Shown: positions 25,797 through 35,212, counted from the first letter of the stretch. The stretch: DNA of 48,043 nucleotides from an uncultured Blautia sp. (GCA_905209435.1 CAJLTE010000013.1:1-48043), one strand, 5' to 3'. Translations and numbers: made by a program. Notes: a model not told the origin generated them from the letters alone.

Positions 25797-27380
25797 ATGG
25801 CAACATGGAAAAATCTGGACACTCTTGCTTCCTACAGCAAGCTTTCCGGTCTGAAAGGTCATGTAAATATCGCAGAGGCCATGACAGGTGAAAATGGCGC
25901 TGAACGTGTAAAGAAATACAGCGCACCAATGGCAGCCGGTCTGGCTTATAATTATGCCGCAAAACAGGTTGATGAAACAGTCCTGAACGCACTTGCAGAT
26001 CTGGCAGACGAAGCTCAGCTTATTGACAAATTCCAGGAATTATACAATGGCGCTGTGATCAACACAGGTGAGAAACGTATGGTTCTTCATCACCTTGCAC
26101 GTACTCAGCTTGGTGACGCTGTAGTTGTTGACGGTGTTGACAAACGCGAATTCTACGTTGCACAGCAGAAGAAAGCTGCTGACTTTGCAAATAAAGTTCA
26201 CGCAGGTGAGATTACTAACGAAAACGGCGAGAAATTCACAACTGTCGTACAGATTGGTATCGGCGGAAGTGATTTAGGTCCTCGTGCATTATATATTGCT
26301 CTTGAAAACTGGGCAAAAGCAAATAATACATTTAAAATGGAAGCAAAATTCATCAGCAACGTAGACCCTGATGATGCAGCTGCTGTTCTTGCTTCTGTAG
26401 ATCTTGCTCATTCCCTGTTCATCGTCGTTTCCAAATCCGGTACAACTCTTGAAACACTGACAAACGAAGCATTTGTAAAGAATGCTCTGGTTAAAGCCGG
26501 ATTAAACCCGTCCAAACATATGCTTGCTGTAACAAGTGAGACATCTCCTCTGGCTAAGAGCGAAGATTATCTGACAGCAATCTTTATGGATGACTATATC
26601 GGCGGACGTTACTCTTCTGTTTCCGGTGTAGGTGGTGCGATCCTTTCCCTTGCATTCGGTCCTGAAGTATTTGCACAGATCCTTGGCGGAGCTGCTGCTG
26701 AGGATAAGCTTGCAACAAATAAGAACATCCTTGAGAACCCGGATATGCTGGATGCACTGATCGGTGTTTACGAAAGAAACGTACAGGGATATCCTGCTAC
26801 AGCAGTTCTTCCATACTCTCAGGCATTAAGCCGTTTCCCTGCACATTTACAGCAGTGTGATATGGAATCCAACGGTAAATCTGTAAACCGTTTCGGTGAA
26901 CCTGTAAATTACGTAACAGGACCTGTTATCTTTGGTGAACCAGGTACTAACGGACAGCATTCCTTCTATCAGTTATTACATCAGGGAACTGATATTGTTC
27001 CGCTTCAGTTCATTGGCTTCAAGAAAAGCCAGCTTGGTGTAGATGTAGATATCGAGAACAGCACAAGTCAGCAGAAGCTCTGCGCAAACGTTGCTGCTCA
27101 GATCGTAGCATTTGCATGCGGTAAGAAAGATGAGAATCTGAACAAGAACTTTAAGGGCGGACGTCCTTCCAGTATCATCGTAGGTGAGGAACTTACACCT
27201 GCAGCACTTGGTGCTTTACTTGCACATTTCGAAAACAAGATCATGTTCCAGGGATTCATATGGAATCTGAACAGTTTCGATCAGGAAGGTGTGCAGCTTG
27301 GTAAAGTCCTTGCCAAACGTGTTCTCGCACATGACACTGATGGAGCTCTGAAAGTATACAGCGATCTGTTAAACATCTAA
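25797..27380 (+). CDS. pgi: Glucose-6-phosphate isomerase
   Basis: 527 residues of the long Pgi form. 'VVQIGIGGSDLGPRALYIAL' is the sugar-phosphate loop, 'VVSKSGTTLETLTNE' the SIS phosphate-binding motif, GRYSSVSGVGG the second signature, and 'GQHSFYQLLHQG' and the K in QEGVQLGK carry catalytic residues. It interconverts glucose-6-phosphate and fructose-6-phosphate in the cytoplasm. AAAGGAGG lies 9 bases before the ATG. The gene is a single unit between a strong promoter and a terminator. Confidence 0.97.
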   Translation: MATWKNLDTLASYSKLSGLKGHVNIAEAMTGENGAERVKKYSAPMAAGLAYNYAAKQVDETVLNALADLADEAQLIDKFQELYNGAVINTGEKRMVLHHLARTQLGDAVVVDGVDKREFYVAQQKKAADFANKVHAGEITNENGEKFTTVVQIGIGGSDLGPRALYIALENWAKANNTFKMEAKFISNVDPDDAAAVLASVDLAHSLFIVVSKSGTTLETLTNEAFVKNALVKAGLNPSKHMLAVTSETSPLAKSEDYLTAIFMDDYIGGRYSSVSGVGGAILSLAFGPEVFAQILGGAAAEDKLATNKNILENPDMLDALIGVYERNVQGYPATAVLPYSQALSRFPAHLQQCDMESNGKSVNRFGEPVNYVTGPVIFGEPGTNGQHSFYQLLHQGTDIVPLQFIGFKKSQLGVDVDIENSTSQQKLCANVAAQIVAFACGKKDENLNKNFKGGRPSSIIVGEELTPAALGALLAHFENKIMFQGFIWNLNSFDQEGVQLGKVLAKRVLAHDTDGALKVYSDLLNI

Positions 27381-27435
27381 TAGGTAAAAGGCTGCTCACA
27401 GATTTCTCTGCATGTGACAGATGATTTAAAAATAG

Positions 27436-27518
27436 AAAAGACCACTTTACAAGGTTCTGATATGCCCCTGTCTACTTAAGAGGTATCATATCAGGAACCA
27501 TGCACAGTGGTCTTTTTA
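27436..27518 (+). terminator. Terminator of pgi
   Basis: AAAAGACCACT pairs with AGTGGTCTTTTT; an inner arm GGTTC..ATATG pairs with CATAT..GGAACC; a T run follows. Confidence 0.9.
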
Positions 27519-27622
27519 TTTATGTCTGTTTACGCTCTCTCATTTAATTGAATAAAATCATCCTCATCGTGTCTGCTCATAACCAGATAACTGCTTCCCG
27601 TTTATATGCCTCTTAGACAATA

Positions 27623-27892
27623 TCATATCCAGTTATAATCTCCGCCGGTTAATGCAAGGCTCAAAAGTGCATCCATCTTTGCAACTTCCTCCTCGCCTTC
27701 GATTTTCTCAATTAATTCCGCTGTATCCACTACATCCTCCAGGGATTCATCCGGTCCGATCTCATAATCGATCTCCGCCTCGCATTCCGGGCATGGAATC
27801 TTCTTCATAGTCTGCATAGACAGAAAACGGTTGCCGCATTTTTTGCATTCATAATATCCGCACTCTTTAGTGCCATCTGGTACATAGTACAT
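27623..27892 (-). CDS. Small zinc-ribbon protein of unknown function
   Basis: 89 residues. Two CxxC knuckles (CKKCG near residue 17 and CPEC near 34) make a zinc ribbon. The C-terminal half is acidic and helical (IGPDESLEDVVDTAELIEKI). No function recognised; such ribbons often bind nucleic acid or a protein partner. GGAAGGA precedes the ATG. It follows the C69 dipeptidase on the same strand by about 110 bases. Confidence 0.7.
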   Translation of the reverse strand: MYYVPDGTKECGYYECKKCGNRFLSMQTMKKIPCPECEAEIDYEIGPDESLEDVVDTAELIEKIEGEEEVAKMDALLSLALTGGDYNWI

Positions 27893-28002
27893 GTTCTGAT
27901 TTTCCTTCCGTCTCGTTATTGTTTGGTAATTATATTATAAGCTGATATCGGATAGATATTTGCAATCTGTTTCTCCCTTTAATCCAATCAAACATTTGGC
28001 TT

Positions 28003-29487
28003 TTATGCATCCGATCTTGAATAAGCATTCTTCATCTGACCGCTCAGTTCGAACAAGACCTTGCTTAACGTATCCGCAGTGGCTTCCTTCAGCATCTTTG
28101 CAATTTTTTCATTTGCTTCTTCCTTCAGACTCATTCTCTTTTGTCCGTCAGATTCCTTTGCCAGTAGCTCATCATATGTATTGATCAGCTCATGACCTTT
28201 CGCCATCACATATTCCTGATAACGTTCAATGTGGAATACAGAGTTTTTATAAGAAGCATCTGCCATAGCCGCGATCATTCGGCTTGACCAGTAAAAATTA
28301 TCTGTAGAAACTTCTGCAGTTGTATTAGAAAGATATTCCGGTGTTGTGGTAACTCCGGCATAAAATGGAACCAATACATTAAATGCATTAGACGCAAAAG
28401 CAACCCACTCCAAGATACCTGAATCCTCCGGCTGATCCGGGCGCATCTGGATCACAGACAGGAAATCATTTCTGTTAATGCCAATAGAACGAAACGCACC
28501 CTTCATTGATTTATCACCGTATGCAGCATACGGATCATAAGGAGTCCCCTGGAAATGTGCAGACAGAACGTATTTCACGTCTTCCACTGTAATCTTTTTC
28601 TCCGGCACCATACACCATGGCAGATCATCAGAAGCCGGAATAAAGTCTGCATCCGGACCATCCCATTTCTTTGTATGAGGATTCAGATAACGCTCCATAA
28701 ACCATGCACGCGGTGTATTATATACATGATCCGCATCATCATGACTGCCAAAAGCATCTCTCGGATTCAGCACACCATCCATAGAGAGATCCAGATGATA
28801 TTTCTCAATAAACTCTTTCAGGTCTGCAGAACACATATATTCCTTCTGTTCTCCAAGAGCATCTTTCAGATCAAAATAATCAATTCCCAGCTGATTTGGC
28901 ATTACAACATACATATTATCCGGAACTCTGCGAGCCATCCAATGATGTCCGCCGATTGTCTCCAGCCACCAGATCTCATCCTTATCCTGAAAAGCAATTC
29001 CATTCATCTCATAAGTTCCATATTTCTCCAGAAGACTTCCCAGACGTTTCACACCATCTCTGGCACTATGAATATATGGAAGAACAATGTAAACTATGTC
29101 CTCTTCTCCAATCCCTCCGGTAATTTCTTCTTTTCCGTCCTCTGCAGGCTGATAAACAACCAGCGGATCTGCGCCAAGGACACGCGGATTGGAAGTAATA
29201 GTTTCTGTAGCAGTCATTCCCACATTAGCTTCGTTAACTCCACTTGCTGCCCAGATTCCTTCACCTTTCAGAGCATTTGGCATAGATGTATATCTCATTG
29301 GGTTATCCGGCAGTTCAATCTCCACATGGGAAATCTCTGATTTATATTTACGCAGCTGTTGCTCCGGATGGGTCACCACAAATTTCTTAGCTGTAAAATG
29401 TCCGGAACCGGAATCATCATTTCTTGCGATCATAGTAGAGCCATCATAGGACGCTTTTTTAGCAACTAATATTGTTGTGCACGGCAT
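28003..29487 (-). CDS. C69 family dipeptidase (PepD-like)
   Basis: 494 residues. The sequence starts MPCTTILVAKKASYDGSTMI, with the N-terminal-nucleophile Cys at position 3, as in the C69 (U34) peptidases that are unmasked by removing the first residues. 'WAASGVNEANVGMTATETI' and 'YIHSARDGVKRLGSLLEKYG' are family blocks. It hydrolyses dipeptides in the cytoplasm, a good partner to the oligopeptide importer upstream. A clear AAAGGAGG ribosome site supports the start. Length is normal and no signal peptide is seen. Confidence 0.93.
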   Translation of the reverse strand: MPCTTILVAKKASYDGSTMIARNDDSGSGHFTAKKFVVTHPEQQLRKYKSEISHVEIELPDNPMRYTSMPNALKGEGIWAASGVNEANVGMTATETITSNPRVLGADPLVVYQPAEDGKEEITGGIGEEDIVYIVLPYIHSARDGVKRLGSLLEKYGTYEMNGIAFQDKDEIWWLETIGGHHWMARRVPDNMYVVMPNQLGIDYFDLKDALGEQKEYMCSADLKEFIEKYHLDLSMDGVLNPRDAFGSHDDADHVYNTPRAWFMERYLNPHTKKWDGPDADFIPASDDLPWCMVPEKKITVEDVKYVLSAHFQGTPYDPYAAYGDKSMKGAFRSIGINRNDFLSVIQMRPDQPEDSGILEWVAFASNAFNVLVPFYAGVTTTPEYLSNTTAEVSTDNFYWSSRMIAAMADASYKNSVFHIERYQEYVMAKGHELINTYDELLAKESDGQKRMSLKEEANEKIAKMLKEATADTLSKVLFELSGQMKNAYSRSDA

Positions 29488-29662
29488 AATGCGCTACCTC
29501 CTTTTTACCTGTCACTTCATTTTATTCGATTTGTCTGTTGACAGACACTGATAAAATTATAACACTTTTCGACATAATTCACCATCCTGTTTATCATCAC
29601 TTTTCTTTTCTCAGCAGAACCGGAATGTGATCTGGTCGGGCATGGTAAAAAATAAAATTCAA

Positions 29663-29711
29663 AAGTCCCCTGAATGTATTATCTTTCCTCAGTAATACAT
29701 TCAGGGGACTT
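29663..29711 (-). terminator. Terminator of degV
   Basis: Perfect 19-bp stem (29663-29681 with 29693-29711), followed on the minus strand by a T-rich tract; 40 bases after the degV stop. Confidence 0.9.
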
Positions 29712-29750
29712 CTTGTCTTGTCTAATAAATTCAGAATTTTCCCTCAGTAT

Positions 29751-30647
29751 TTATTTCGCATGTTTTATGATTCCAATTCCAATTGGATATGGACCTGTGT
29801 GAACTCCAATCGTTGCACCAATCTGATAGATTCCGATTTCTTCGATTCCGAGACGTTCTTTCACCAGATCTTTCAGCATTTCACGAAACTTCACTGCTTC
29901 CTTATAATCATATCCATAACCAATACAGAAATTATATTCTCCCGGTCTGGCATTGACCTCATCCAGATATTCTCTCGTCATCTCTACAACTTTCTTCATA
30001 GATCTGATGCGCCCTCTGGCAAGACCTGAACTAAAGATTTCTCCTTCTTTCAGTGTGATCATCGGTTTAATTCCAAGCGCACCTGCAGCAATTCCTGCAA
30101 GCTTTCCGATTCTGCCGCCATGCTGCAGATAGTCAATGCTTCCAACAGTAAAAAGAATACGTCCGGTCTCACGGATCGGAAGAATCTTGTCAACAATCTC
30201 TTCATAATCCATTCCCATATCACGCAGTCTGCACGCCTCCAGCACAAAAAGTCCCTGAAGAACTGTGTTTACCGTAGAATCGATCACTGTGATCTTTGCC
30301 TGCGGATACTTCTCTTCAATCATCCCTTTAGCCACTGTTGCAGACTGCAGAGAACCACTGAATTTCTTCGTAATACAGATACAGATAACAGGAATGTTCT
30401 CTTTCGCACTCTTCTCAAATACATGATAAAAATCATCTACTGATGGCATAGATGATTTCGGAAATACATCCGGATGATCCACCATCTCCTGATAAAAATC
30501 CCTGATCCCTATTTCTACTACCTCTTTTTTATATGTCTCACTGTCAAAAGACACATAAAAAGGAACAACTTCAATATCTTTCTCTTCCGTAAGTTCCTGT
30601 GGAAGATCCAGCGAGCCATCGCTGACGATCTGAACTTTCTTTTGCAT
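29751..30647 (-). CDS. DegV family fatty-acid-binding protein
   Basis: 298 residues. The N-terminal domain begins KVQIVSDGSLDLPQEL, with the conserved (S/T)DSxxDLP pattern, here SDGSLDLP. 'CICITKKFSGSLQSATVAK' holds the ligand-binding serine block, and the second domain carries 'LQHGGRIGKLAG'. DegV proteins bind a fatty acid and many serve as the FakB subunit of fatty-acid kinase. No FakA is in the window. AGGAGAGG lies before the ATG. Confidence 0.93.
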   Translation of the reverse strand: MQKKVQIVSDGSLDLPQELTEEKDIEVVPFYVSFDSETYKKEVVEIGIRDFYQEMVDHPDVFPKSSMPSVDDFYHVFEKSAKENIPVICICITKKFSGSLQSATVAKGMIEEKYPQAKITVIDSTVNTVLQGLFVLEACRLRDMGMDYEEIVDKILPIRETGRILFTVGSIDYLQHGGRIGKLAGIAAGALGIKPMITLKEGEIFSSGLARGRIRSMKKVVEMTREYLDEVNARPGEYNFCIGYGYDYKEAVKFREMLKDLVKERLGIEEIGIYQIGATIGVHTGPYPIGIGIIKHAK

Positions 30648-30796
30648 AAATTAACTACCTCTCCTGATTCATGTCAAGCGGATAAAAACATCCACCTTCG
30701 GTTAAACACGATATTTTCCTTTTTTTGAATAAACGTGGAACATTATAACACAAGAATCTGGATTGATGTAGCTGTTACCTCAGATTTTATAATTAT

Positions 30797-31885
30797 TTAA
30801 GATATCAGCATTGTTTTTATCTGCTGTATGGTTTTCTTTACTTCATAAATGATCTGGCTGTTTATGATATCAAAATGTATCTCTTTTCCACTTCCGCCAT
30901 ATTTAGTTTCATAAATTTCCGCTTTTTCTTCATCATGGTCTTTGTATCTGGATTTACCTGTCAGATAAACGTTAGAATTTGCATGATCCGGATAATCCAG
31001 GTTCTTCTGGATGTAAAACATTTCTTTATTTTCTCTAATATCTGCTTCCAGATTATCTAGTTTTTTCAAAAAGACGTCTGTTACTTTCGGATAATGTTCT
31101 TTAATATATATCAGATTTCTGTGCAGACAGGTAGCACTCTTTTCCATAAGTCTGCGCTCTTTCTCATTCGTAAAATCCGCATATTCTTCCGGCTGTACCT
31201 CATCTCCTGCAATAGATCTCTGCAACTGCTCAAACCAGTACAGATGTCTGGACATACTGTCCGGGAACATAAAATATGTAGAAAATTCATGATCAATCAT
31301 CGGTGCCAGCCGCAATATTTCTCCTGCTTCATTGCATACAAATGCAATATTCTCGTAATGGTAATTCTGATCACCCGTCAGAATAGAAATAAGGATCTGC
31401 ATCGCCAGCTCCTCTGCCAGTTCCTGATAAGTCTGAAAATAGTCAGCTTCCAAAATCTGTGTATAATCATAGAACATCTGGCAATAGTTTACATAATCAT
31501 TTATCTTTACCTTGTCATCAGGATACTTCCGAAAGAACTCAAGCAGATTCATCAGGTGTTCGCCCTCTCCATAAATCATCGGGCACACAGTTCCATAATC
31601 ATAATACTTCTCTGTCTCTGCCTCATATCCTTTGCAAACAGCAAGCTGATACTGCGGAACCGGAACAAAATACTCATTAATTACCCATGACCAGAATACC
31701 TCTGCATAGGCAAACAGAGGAGTAGAAAATGGTTTGGATTTCGTAAGCGGTTTAAAAACCAGATTCCCCTCAAAAACTGGAAAGTGTTTTTCACCTTTTA
31801 CTACACCGACAGTCTCCGCTTTCAGATTACCGGTCCGTGCTGAATATTCGTAGATCTGAGAAATGTAACTTACTTTTTGTTTCAT
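30797..31885 (-). CDS. HipA-like kinase-fold protein with altered catalytic residue
   Basis: 362 residues. Residues 165-205 resemble the HipA/PI3-4-kinase-like core: 'ILTGDQNYHYENIAFV' matches the HipA G-N-x-D-x-H-x-x-N loop, followed by 'LRLAPMIDHEFS' with the metal-binding Asp (198). The position of the catalytic Asp is Asn174 here, while His176 and Asn179 are kept. It may be an inactive or altered kinase. There is no HipB-like repressor next to it. It lies 69 bases after the NUDIX gene on the same strand and may be its partner. The assignment is by motif only. Confidence 0.5.
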   Translation of the reverse strand: MKQKVSYISQIYEYSARTGNLKAETVGVVKGEKHFPVFEGNLVFKPLTKSKPFSTPLFAYAEVFWSWVINEYFVPVPQYQLAVCKGYEAETEKYYDYGTVCPMIYGEGEHLMNLLEFFRKYPDDKVKINDYVNYCQMFYDYTQILEADYFQTYQELAEELAMQILISILTGDQNYHYENIAFVCNEAGEILRLAPMIDHEFSTYFMFPDSMSRHLYWFEQLQRSIAGDEVQPEEYADFTNEKERRLMEKSATCLHRNLIYIKEHYPKVTDVFLKKLDNLEADIRENKEMFYIQKNLDYPDHANSNVYLTGKSRYKDHDEEKAEIYETKYGGSGKEIHFDIINSQIIYEVKKTIQQIKTMLIS

Positions 31886-31954
31886 AAGTTCTGTTTATTC
31901 CTTTCACAATATTTACTTCTCTCATGTTTACATTGTTACGCGCTTTCTCCATTG

Positions 31955-32710
31955 CTAATACAACGTTCCTACATACCCTTGCGTTTCCCGTTTCATATAG
32001 CATTCATTCACCTGATCAGATTCTATAATTTCCAGCACATATTCCATTCCTGTAGCCAGTTCACGTTTTTTCAGTTCTTCTAATGGAATCCAGTATACCT
32101 TTCCCTCTTCGGAACTTTTTAATTCCCCTGTAAATTCTTCTGTTTTATAGAGAAAAAGTACATTGTGAATGCCGTCTCTATGCCAATGATATACCCCTCG
32201 CAGTTTCGGATTCTCTATTTTTAATCCAGTTTCTTCCCAAACTTCACGGATCACGGAATCGTTAAATATTTCGTTCTTTTCCACATGACCGCCAGGAAAA
32301 GTTGTGCCTGTGTAGCTGTCGTTTACTTTGTCCAGTGCCAGGACATTTCCTGCATTGTCGCACACCATGCACATATTCATAAAGCAGACCTGATCTATAT
32401 GTTTTTCCCCTTTTTCATTAAATAATCTTTTAACCCGCTTGTTAACACTAGATCTTTTGGATTTATAATGTTTAAAAACCTCTCCGTAAGGAATCCATAT
32501 TCCAGCTTTTTCAATTCTTTCATATACTTTATCTACTACTTCTGACAGTTGTTTGTCATTTGGAAATGTATATTTTTTAGTATAATAATCTTTTGTTTCC
32601 TGAAACATCCATTCTGCAATTTTTTCTTTCTGTCTTAGTTTTAAATGGGAATATTTCCTATCAGTCTGTACTAAGCGTCCATCTCTTATTTCATGATTCT
32701 TTTGTGACAT
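31955..32710 (-). CDS. NUDIX hydrolase with an N-terminal helical domain
   Basis: 251 residues. The N-terminal 105 residues are helical and basic ('KSKRSSVNKRVKRLF'), of a type I do not recognise. Residues about 110-245 form a NUDIX domain with a complete box (GHVEKNEIFNDSVIREVWEE). Members often act on 8-oxo-dGTP or related nucleotides. It begins two bases after the EamA gene ends, so the two are co-transcribed. Confidence 0.85.
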   Translation of the reverse strand: MSQKNHEIRDGRLVQTDRKYSHLKLRQKEKIAEWMFQETKDYYTKKYTFPNDKQLSEVVDKVYERIEKAGIWIPYGEVFKHYKSKRSSVNKRVKRLFNEKGEKHIDQVCFMNMCMVCDNAGNVLALDKVNDSYTGTTFPGGHVEKNEIFNDSVIREVWEETGLKIENPKLRGVYHWHRDGIHNVLFLYKTEEFTGELKSSEEGKVYWIPLEELKKRELATGMEYVLEIIESDQVNECYMKRETQGYVGTLY

Positions 32711-32712
32711 TA

Positions 32713-33654
32713 TTAAATTTTCCTCTTATTTTCTTTACAGTTAACAATATAAATTCCTGCGCAAACCAGAATCAACGCCAGCAGACTTCCTATATTAAAT
32801 GCCTGTTTTATCTCTCCAAGTATCAACGCAGACAGAATCACACTGCATAATGGATTGACAAATCCAAAGATTGCGACCTTCGAAACATCATTCCATGCAA
32901 GCAATACAGACCAGAGCGTATACGCCACCGCAGAAACCATTGCCAGATAAAATATAATCGTTACACCTCCGGCACTAATATTTCCGAGATGTCCGCCCAT
33001 TCCCACTCCGATCAAAGTCAGGACGATTCCGCCCATCGTAAACTGCGTTCCGCTCAGTACTACCGGAGATACTTTTCTGGAAAAAAGGTTAATCAGAACC
33101 GTAGACATTCCATAGGATAACTGCGCGATCAGAATAAATCCTTCTCCCGTCAGCTTAAATCCCATATCCAGGGAATTCCCCATCAGGTTGATCACAACAA
33201 CTCCGGCAAATCCCAGAACACATCCTGCAATTTTTCTGCCTGTCATTTGTTCATTTCGAAAAATCAGACAGGACATCAGAATTGCAATAAAGTTTCCAAG
33301 TCCGGTAATAATACCACCTTTTACTCCTGATGTATGTGCAACACCTATGTAAAAAAAGAAATATTGTCCCACCGTCTGCGCCAGACATACCGGAACTGCA
33401 TATTTCAGGACCTCTTTATCCGGAATCATTACTTTCTTTTCTCTGATGGATGCAAAGACCAACACCAGAATCCCCGCCAGAGTAAAACGTACTCCCGCGA
33501 AGACAATCTGGCTTGCAGTATCTGCGGAATCCACCTGCATCAGGCGATAACCTGTCTTGATCACCGGAATTGCGCTACCCCATAGAATACAGCAAACACA
33601 GGCAAGGAGCGCTACGATTCCGGTTTTTGTTAATGTGTTTTGTTTTTGTGTCAT
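32713..33654 (-). CDS. EamA (drug/metabolite) family transporter
   Basis: About 313 residues with ten membrane helices in two EamA halves; 'CCILWGSAIPVIKTGYRLM' near the start is the usual first-helix pattern. Such carriers export amino acids, bases or other metabolites. Two ATG codons (33672 and 33654) are possible; the second is nearer to an AGAGAG site. It heads a group with the NUDIX and HipA-like genes. Confidence 0.9.
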   Translation of the reverse strand: MTQKQNTLTKTGIVALLACVCCILWGSAIPVIKTGYRLMQVDSADTASQIVFAGVRFTLAGILVLVFASIREKKVMIPDKEVLKYAVPVCLAQTVGQYFFFYIGVAHTSGVKGGIITGLGNFIAILMSCLIFRNEQMTGRKIAGCVLGFAGVVVINLMGNSLDMGFKLTGEGFILIAQLSYGMSTVLINLFSRKVSPVVLSGTQFTMGGIVLTLIGVGMGGHLGNISAGGVTIIFYLAMVSAVAYTLWSVLLAWNDVSKVAIFGFVNPLCSVILSALILGEIKQAFNIGSLLALILVCAGIYIVNCKENKRKI

Positions 33655-33733
33655 TTTTTTCTCTCTTTTCATTTGTATTTCGCTTTTCCCATTGTATCAT
33701 AGATTTCTAAATAGTTGTTAGTGCTTTTCACTA

Positions 33734-33765
33734 TTGAAGCAAGAGACTTACTTGATTCGGTTAAA
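33734..33765 (+). repeat. Left copy of a 32-bp inverted repeat around the JAMM gene
   Basis: Starts TTGAAGCAAGAG and ends ACTTGATTCGGTTAAA. It is matched at 30 of 32 positions by the inverted copy at 34304-34335, on the other side of the JAMM gene. Confidence 0.8.
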
Positions 33766-33774
33766 TAAAAATTG

Positions 33775-33826
33775 AAAAGCAGAAATGCCTTTCACGAATA
33801 AAATCGCTTCAAACATTTCTGCTTTT
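33775..33826 (-). terminator. Terminator of the sulfur-assimilation operon
   Basis: AAAAGCAGAAATG (33775-33787) pairs with CATTTCTGCTTTT (33814-33826); T-rich on both sides; just after the JAMM gene. Confidence 0.85.
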
Positions 33827-33846
33827 ATTATCCTGTCTGTAAATCC

Positions 33847-34278
33847 CTAAAAATAATATTCCTCAGAATAAATCCTCAGATCCTCTTTCGTCCATTCCCC
33901 GTTTTCGATATGAAAGCTATTCAGTACCGGATAGTCTGCCATCAGTGACAGGATCAGGTAACTTGCCTTTGAGTCAAAAGCAAGACGGATGTCCTCCACT
34001 GACGGGCGGGACGGAGATGATGGATGAGAATGCCAGTTTCCCAGCGGTTTCAGGCCGTTGGCACGCATATCTTTGATTGCATTCATCTGATCTCTTGGGT
34101 CCAGAGTAAAGTGGTCTTCGGCATGATCTTTATTTTCCAGGAAATATACTTTTTGGATTTCTCTTCCCTCTTCAGTCTCTACACCGGCCAGAAGTCCACA
34201 GGCTTCTTCCGGAAGATGTTCTTTTGCATAATTAACGATCTCATCATAGAGATGATCTCTCATTCTTATTATTGCCAT
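33847..34278 (-). CDS. JAMM/MPN+ metalloprotease of the sulfur-carrier pathway (HcyD/Mec-like)
   Basis: 143 residues. A full JAMM motif is visible: Glu24/25 in LPEEACG, then HSHP (His83, His85), seven residues, Ser93, two residues, Asp96. JAMM proteases cut after the C-terminal Gly-Gly of ubiquitin-like proteins. In Wolinella HcyD trims the sulfur carrier and releases homocysteine from it; Mec does the same for CysO-cysteine. Here the neighbouring ThiS-like carrier has an encoded tail after its glycines, so trimming is needed. The start at 34278 has AGGAGAG in front; a longer frame to 34335 begins inside the inverted repeat and lacks a ribosome site. Last gene of the cluster. Confidence 0.9.
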   Translation of the reverse strand: MAIIRMRDHLYDEIVNYAKEHLPEEACGLLAGVETEEGREIQKVYFLENKDHAEDHFTLDPRDQMNAIKDMRANGLKPLGNWHSHPSSPSRPSVEDIRLAFDSKASYLILSLMADYPVLNSFHIENGEWTKEDLRIYSEEYYF

Positions 34279-34303
34279 ATTTCTCTCCTGTTTATGCCTG
34301 ATT

Positions 34304-34335
34304 TTTAACCGAATCAAGTAAGTCCCCTGCTTCAA
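34304..34335 (-). repeat. Right copy of the 32-bp inverted repeat
   Basis: Inverted partner of 33734-33765 (30/32). It also forms part of a larger hairpin, AGTAAGTCCCC with GGGGACTTACT (34318-34371), lying between the ThiF-like and JAMM genes. Confidence 0.8.
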
Positions 34336-34375
34336 CTACCTAAGGCAATACGTAGTAAGTGGGGACTTACTCTAT

Positions 34376-35212
34376 TTATTGCTCATCTCTTGTTGCAAAT
34401 CGTCCTGCAGTTTCCTCACAGACTTCCTGCTCGTAATCAATTGGTTCCAGAATTGTCGGATGATCTCCACATACTGCACAGTTATGAGTGTCTTTCGGCA
34501 GTTTAATCTTATGAAATTCCATTGTCAGCGCATCAAAAGTCAAAAGAGATCCAGTCAGAAGATCACCTACTCCGATCAGATATTTAATTGCTTCCATCGC
34601 CTGTAAAGAACCAATAACACCGCCCATTGCTCCGATGACACCTGCCTGTTTGCAGGTCGGTACTGCATCCTTTGGCGGCGGATTTTTGAATACACAACGA
34701 TAACATGGTCCTTCTCCCGGTACATAAGTCATCAGCTGACCTTTGAATCGAATGATTCCTGCATGAGAAAATGGTTTCTTTTCCAGTACACATGCATCAT
34801 TGATCAGGAATTTAGCCGGGAAGTTATCTGTTCCGTCAATGATAAAGTCATATTCACGGATCAGCTCACGAATGTTGGATGCATCCACGAACATACGGTA
34901 GGTCTTTACCTCTACATCCGGATTCATGGCATTCATGGTTTCTTTTGCTGATTTTACTTTTGCTTTTCCGATATCTGCAGTGCTGTGGATGATCTGTCTC
35001 TGCAGGTTGGAAAGATCCACCTCATCTGCATCCACAATACCGATAGTTCCCACACCTGCTGCAGCCAGATACATGGCTGCAGGTGCACCAAGACCACCAG
35101 CTCCGATGATCAGCACTTTGCCTTTCAGGAGCTTCTTCTGTCCCTTTGCGCCCACTTCTTTTAAAATAATGTGACGGGAATAACGCTCGATCTGTTCATC
35201 TGTCATTGCCAT
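34376..35212 (-). CDS. ThiF/MoeB-like E1 adenylyltransferase (HcyF-like)
   Basis: 278 residues. 'VLIIGAGGLGAPAAMYLAAA' is the ATP-binding loop, 'DEVDLSNLQRQIIHS' the arginine-finger block, CYRC and CAVC form the zinc site, and 'VPTCKQAGVIGAMGGVIGSL' carries the catalytic cysteine position. It adenylates the C-terminal glycine of the ThiS-like carrier encoded immediately upstream (the ATG directly follows its stop), so that sulfide can form a thiocarboxylate. Neither thiamine nor molybdopterin genes are nearby; the sulfur context points to homocysteine or cysteine synthesis. Confidence 0.92.
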   Translation of the reverse strand: MAMTDEQIERYSRHIILKEVGAKGQKKLLKGKVLIIGAGGLGAPAAMYLAAAGVGTIGIVDADEVDLSNLQRQIIHSTADIGKAKVKSAKETMNAMNPDVEVKTYRMFVDASNIRELIREYDFIIDGTDNFPAKFLINDACVLEKKPFSHAGIIRFKGQLMTYVPGEGPCYRCVFKNPPPKDAVPTCKQAGVIGAMGGVIGSLQAMEAIKYLIGVGDLLTGSLLTFDALTMEFHKIKLPKDTHNCAVCGDHPTILEPIDYEQEVCEETAGRFATRDEQ

